Positions 6,861-8,192 of a stretch of DNA of 8,192 nucleotides are shown here, piece after piece. A program made the translations under genes and the position numbers. The stretch comes from Dysgonamonadaceae bacterium (GTDB lineage: Bacteria > Bacteroidota > Bacteroidia > Bacteroidales > Azobacteroidaceae). The number at the start of each line of letters is the position of its first letter. Positions within the stretch are counted from its first letter, which is position 1. The notes beneath the pieces are model-generated. The model was given only the letters and a program-made list of their open reading frames with translations. It did not search any database and was not told the DNA's origin. The stretch covers positions 1 through 8,192 of the forward strand of contig JAISNS010000132.1 of assembly GCA_031276105.1 (NCBI GenBank). Direction: 5' to 3'.

Positions 6861-7325
6861 ATGGAAAAAATAGATAAATTAGACCGGAAAATTTTGGAAA
6901 TAATTTCCAAGAACGCCCGTATCCCGTTCAAAGACGTAGCGGAAGTTTGTGGCGTTTCGAGAGCCGCTATCCATCAGCGCGTCCAGAAAATGATTGAAAT
7001 GAGAGTGATTGTCGGCTCCGGTTATCATGTCAATCCGAGAGCGCTCGGTTACAATACCTGCACTTACATTGGCGTGAAACTGGAAAGAGGTTCCATGTAT
7101 AAAGATGTAGTTCCGGAATTTGAAAAAATTCCCGAAGTAGTTGAATGTCATTTTACAACAGGGCCTTACACCATGCTGATTAAACTGTATGCCAAAGACA
7201 ACGAACACCTTATGGAATTGTTGAACGGACGCATACAGGAAATTACCGGTGTGATTTCGACGGAAACGTTGATTTCTTTGCGTCAAAGCATTAAACGCGA
7301 TTCTCCCGTTTTAACCGGTGAATAA
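6861..7325 (+). CDS. Lrp/AsnC-family transcriptional regulator
   Basis: 154 residues, typical for the family. Residues 1-60 form the N-terminal winged helix-turn-helix: KLDRKILEIISKNARIPFKDVAEVCGVS, then the recognition helix RAAIHQRVQKM. Residues 66-142 form the ligand-sensing RAM/AsnC domain, ending VISTETLISLRQSIK. Members are octameric or dimeric DNA-binding proteins that respond to amino acids or related small molecules; the ligand cannot be read from sequence. In the motif usually written GxYD, this protein has GPYTM (101-105), so the acidic residue is replaced by threonine, which may reflect a different ligand. It stands alone between FKBP and the phosphatase; its own promoter and a downstream hairpin suggest a single-gene unit. 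No target operon is indicated by its neighbours. Confidence 0.93.
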   Translation: MEKIDKLDRKILEIISKNARIPFKDVAEVCGVSRAAIHQRVQKMIEMRVIVGSGYHVNPRALGYNTCTYIGVKLERGSMYKDVVPEFEKIPEVVECHFTTGPYTMLIKLYAKDNEHLMELLNGRIQEITGVISTETLISLRQSIKRDSPVLTGE

Positions 7326-7334
7326 TGGTTTTTC

Positions 7335-7384
7335 AAGGGTTTAAAAGTTCAAAGGATTCCAATACTTTGCGCTTTTGAACCCTT
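7335..7384 (+). terminator. Hairpin after the Lrp-family gene, probable terminator
   Basis: Positions 7335-7354 pair with 7365-7384: 17 Watson-Crick pairs, two G·U pairs and one mismatch over 20 positions, with a 10-nt loop (GATTCCAATA). A T-rich stretch, ATTTTCTT, follows at once. The position, 10 nt after the Lrp stop and 33 nt before the phosphatase start, fits a terminator. The right arm contains CTTTGCGC, also present in the hairpin at 2042-2129. Confidence 0.65.
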
Positions 7385-7416
7385 ATTTTCTTGAATGTTC
7401 ACACACACGTTATCCC

Positions 7417-8192
7417 ATGATAAAAAAAGGATTACCGGTACTTTTATTTTTGGCCGTTTTTAATTCCTGCACGAAAGAAAAACCGGATATCCGGGCAGCC
7501 TGCGATTTGACTTTAGCCGGAACTTACCTGATAAAATGGGAAACATACCCTCCCTTGCATGGAACCGTACAAATTTATGAATCGGCAACGCCGGATTCTT
7601 TTAATCTGAATACTCCGATAACCGAACAGGATATTGCTATCGGATACAAGAATGTATTGACGATTCCCAGCGCGGTACGGACTTATTTTAAACTGGTTTT
7701 CAACAAACAATATTCGATTATAACCACCAACCGGGCGGTTCCGATGCAGCGGGTACCCAATTTCAGAGATATGGGCGGCTATTCCAATCATAATAAAGAA
7801 CAAAGCCGGTGGGGCAAACTGTACCGTTCCGGATCATTGGCGCCGGCCGACAAGTACGATATTCATACGCTCAACCGGTTGGGAATAAAAACAATCATCG
7901 ACTTGCGAACAGAACGGGACGGTTATCTCCACCCGCTGAAATACCAGCCCGAACGCATTTTCAACCTGCCCCTGCGGGGTAACAGCTACAATACTTTTTT
8001 CGACAAAATATTGTCGGGGACATGGCGAAGGATGGATGCATTCGTCTATTCTCAGGATATTTTTTATTTCCTCATCGAAAACAACGCGGATTATTTTACT
8101 AAAATGTTCGATATCCTTTTGGATGAAAACAATTATCCTCTCGTATTTTTTTGTTCGTTAGGGAAAGACCGGACGGCGATTGCGGCGGCGCT
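7417..8192 (+). CDS. Tyrosine-protein phosphatase, lipoprotein (partial at 3' end)
   Basis: The frame opens at ATG 7417 and is still open at the window edge, giving 258 complete codons. The N-terminus MIKKGLPVLLFLAVFNSC is a short signal peptide with the lipobox cysteine at C18, followed by TKEKPD, so the enzyme should be anchored in the envelope. Residues from about 35 to 110 have strand-rich character and may be a fibronectin-III-like domain; this is inference. From residue 112 the bacterial Y_phosphatase3-type tyrosine phosphatase pattern is clear: VPNFRDMGGYSN, WGKLYRSGSL, LNRLGIKTIIDLRTERD, and the P-loop CSLGKDR (C246-X5-R252), whose cysteine attacks phosphate and whose arginine binds it. 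The usual HC...RTG is here FC...RTA. Known relatives remove phosphate from tyrosine or phosphoinositides. The spacer and hairpin before it suggest a separate unit from the Lrp gene. Confidence 0.88.
   Translation, partial: MIKKGLPVLLFLAVFNSCTKEKPDIRAACDLTLAGTYLIKWETYPPLHGTVQIYESATPDSFNLNTPITEQDIAIGYKNVLTIPSAVRTYFKLVFNKQYSIITTNRAVPMQRVPNFRDMGGYSNHNKEQSRWGKLYRSGSLAPADKYDIHTLNRLGIKTIIDLRTERDGYLHPLKYQPERIFNLPLRGNSYNTFFDKILSGTWRRMDAFVYSQDIFYFLIENNADYFTKMFDILLDENNYPLVFFCSLGKDRTAIAAA

Noticed and set aside
7513..7803. Minus-strand open frame opposite the phosphatase
   Set aside because: The plus strand carries an uninterrupted lipoprotein phosphatase frame from 7417 to the window end with clear motifs.
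1..8192. tRNA, rRNA or riboswitch genes
   Set aside because: Spacers are short and I found no cloverleaf, rRNA stretch or known riboswitch core in any of them on either strand.

Overview
This window looks like a chromosomal segment of a Bacteroidota bacterium, most likely order Bacteroidales. The reasons are: full-length SpeA and FtsE homologues of the Bacteroidales type; lipoproteins with short, loose lipoboxes; no clear Shine-Dalgarno sequences before most starts; and -7 boxes of the Bacteroides form TAnnTTTG in the intergenic spacers. The genes are mostly housekeeping. Genus cannot be fixed by reading alone.

Layout. (1) Positions 1-1025, plus strand: the 3' part of hisIE (histidine biosynthesis), then 12 nt later ftsE (cell-division ABC ATPase). 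(2) 1026-1257: a spacer with a 42-residue remnant of an IS630-like transposase that runs into a long AT-rich inverted repeat built of 7-nt units. (3) 1258-2028, minus strand: xth, exonuclease III. (4) 2029-2138: a second long inverted repeat, again built of 7-nt units but with a different unit. (5) 2139-4031, minus: speA, arginine decarboxylase. (6) 4116-5783, minus: a P-loop uridine-kinase-like protein with a threonyl-tRNA-synthetase-like N-terminus. (7) 5784-5937: a divergent promoter region. (8) 5938-6816, plus: an FKBP-type peptidyl-prolyl isomerase lipoprotein. (9) 6861-7325, plus: an Lrp/AsnC-family regulator followed by a hairpin. (10) 7417 to the window end, plus: a 5' fragment of a lipoprotein tyrosine phosphatase, cut by the window edge just after its CX5R active site.

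The genes do not form one pathway. hisIE and ftsE are probably co-transcribed, and the kinase and speA may be. FKBP, Lrp and the phosphatase are co-oriented but separated by a promoter-like spacer (FKBP-Lrp) and a hairpin (Lrp-phosphatase), so they are probably separate units. The two lipoproteins act in the cell envelope; everything else is cytosolic or membrane-associated.

I see no convincing new multi-gene system. The most unusual signal is non-coding: xth is bracketed by two long hairpins whose arms are made of tandem heptanucleotides, one of them at the broken 3' end of a transposase remnant. A third, less regular hairpin after the Lrp gene shares an octamer with the second. Secondary points are the loss of the editing histidines in the synthetase-like part of the kinase and the unusual residues around the phosphatase nucleophile.
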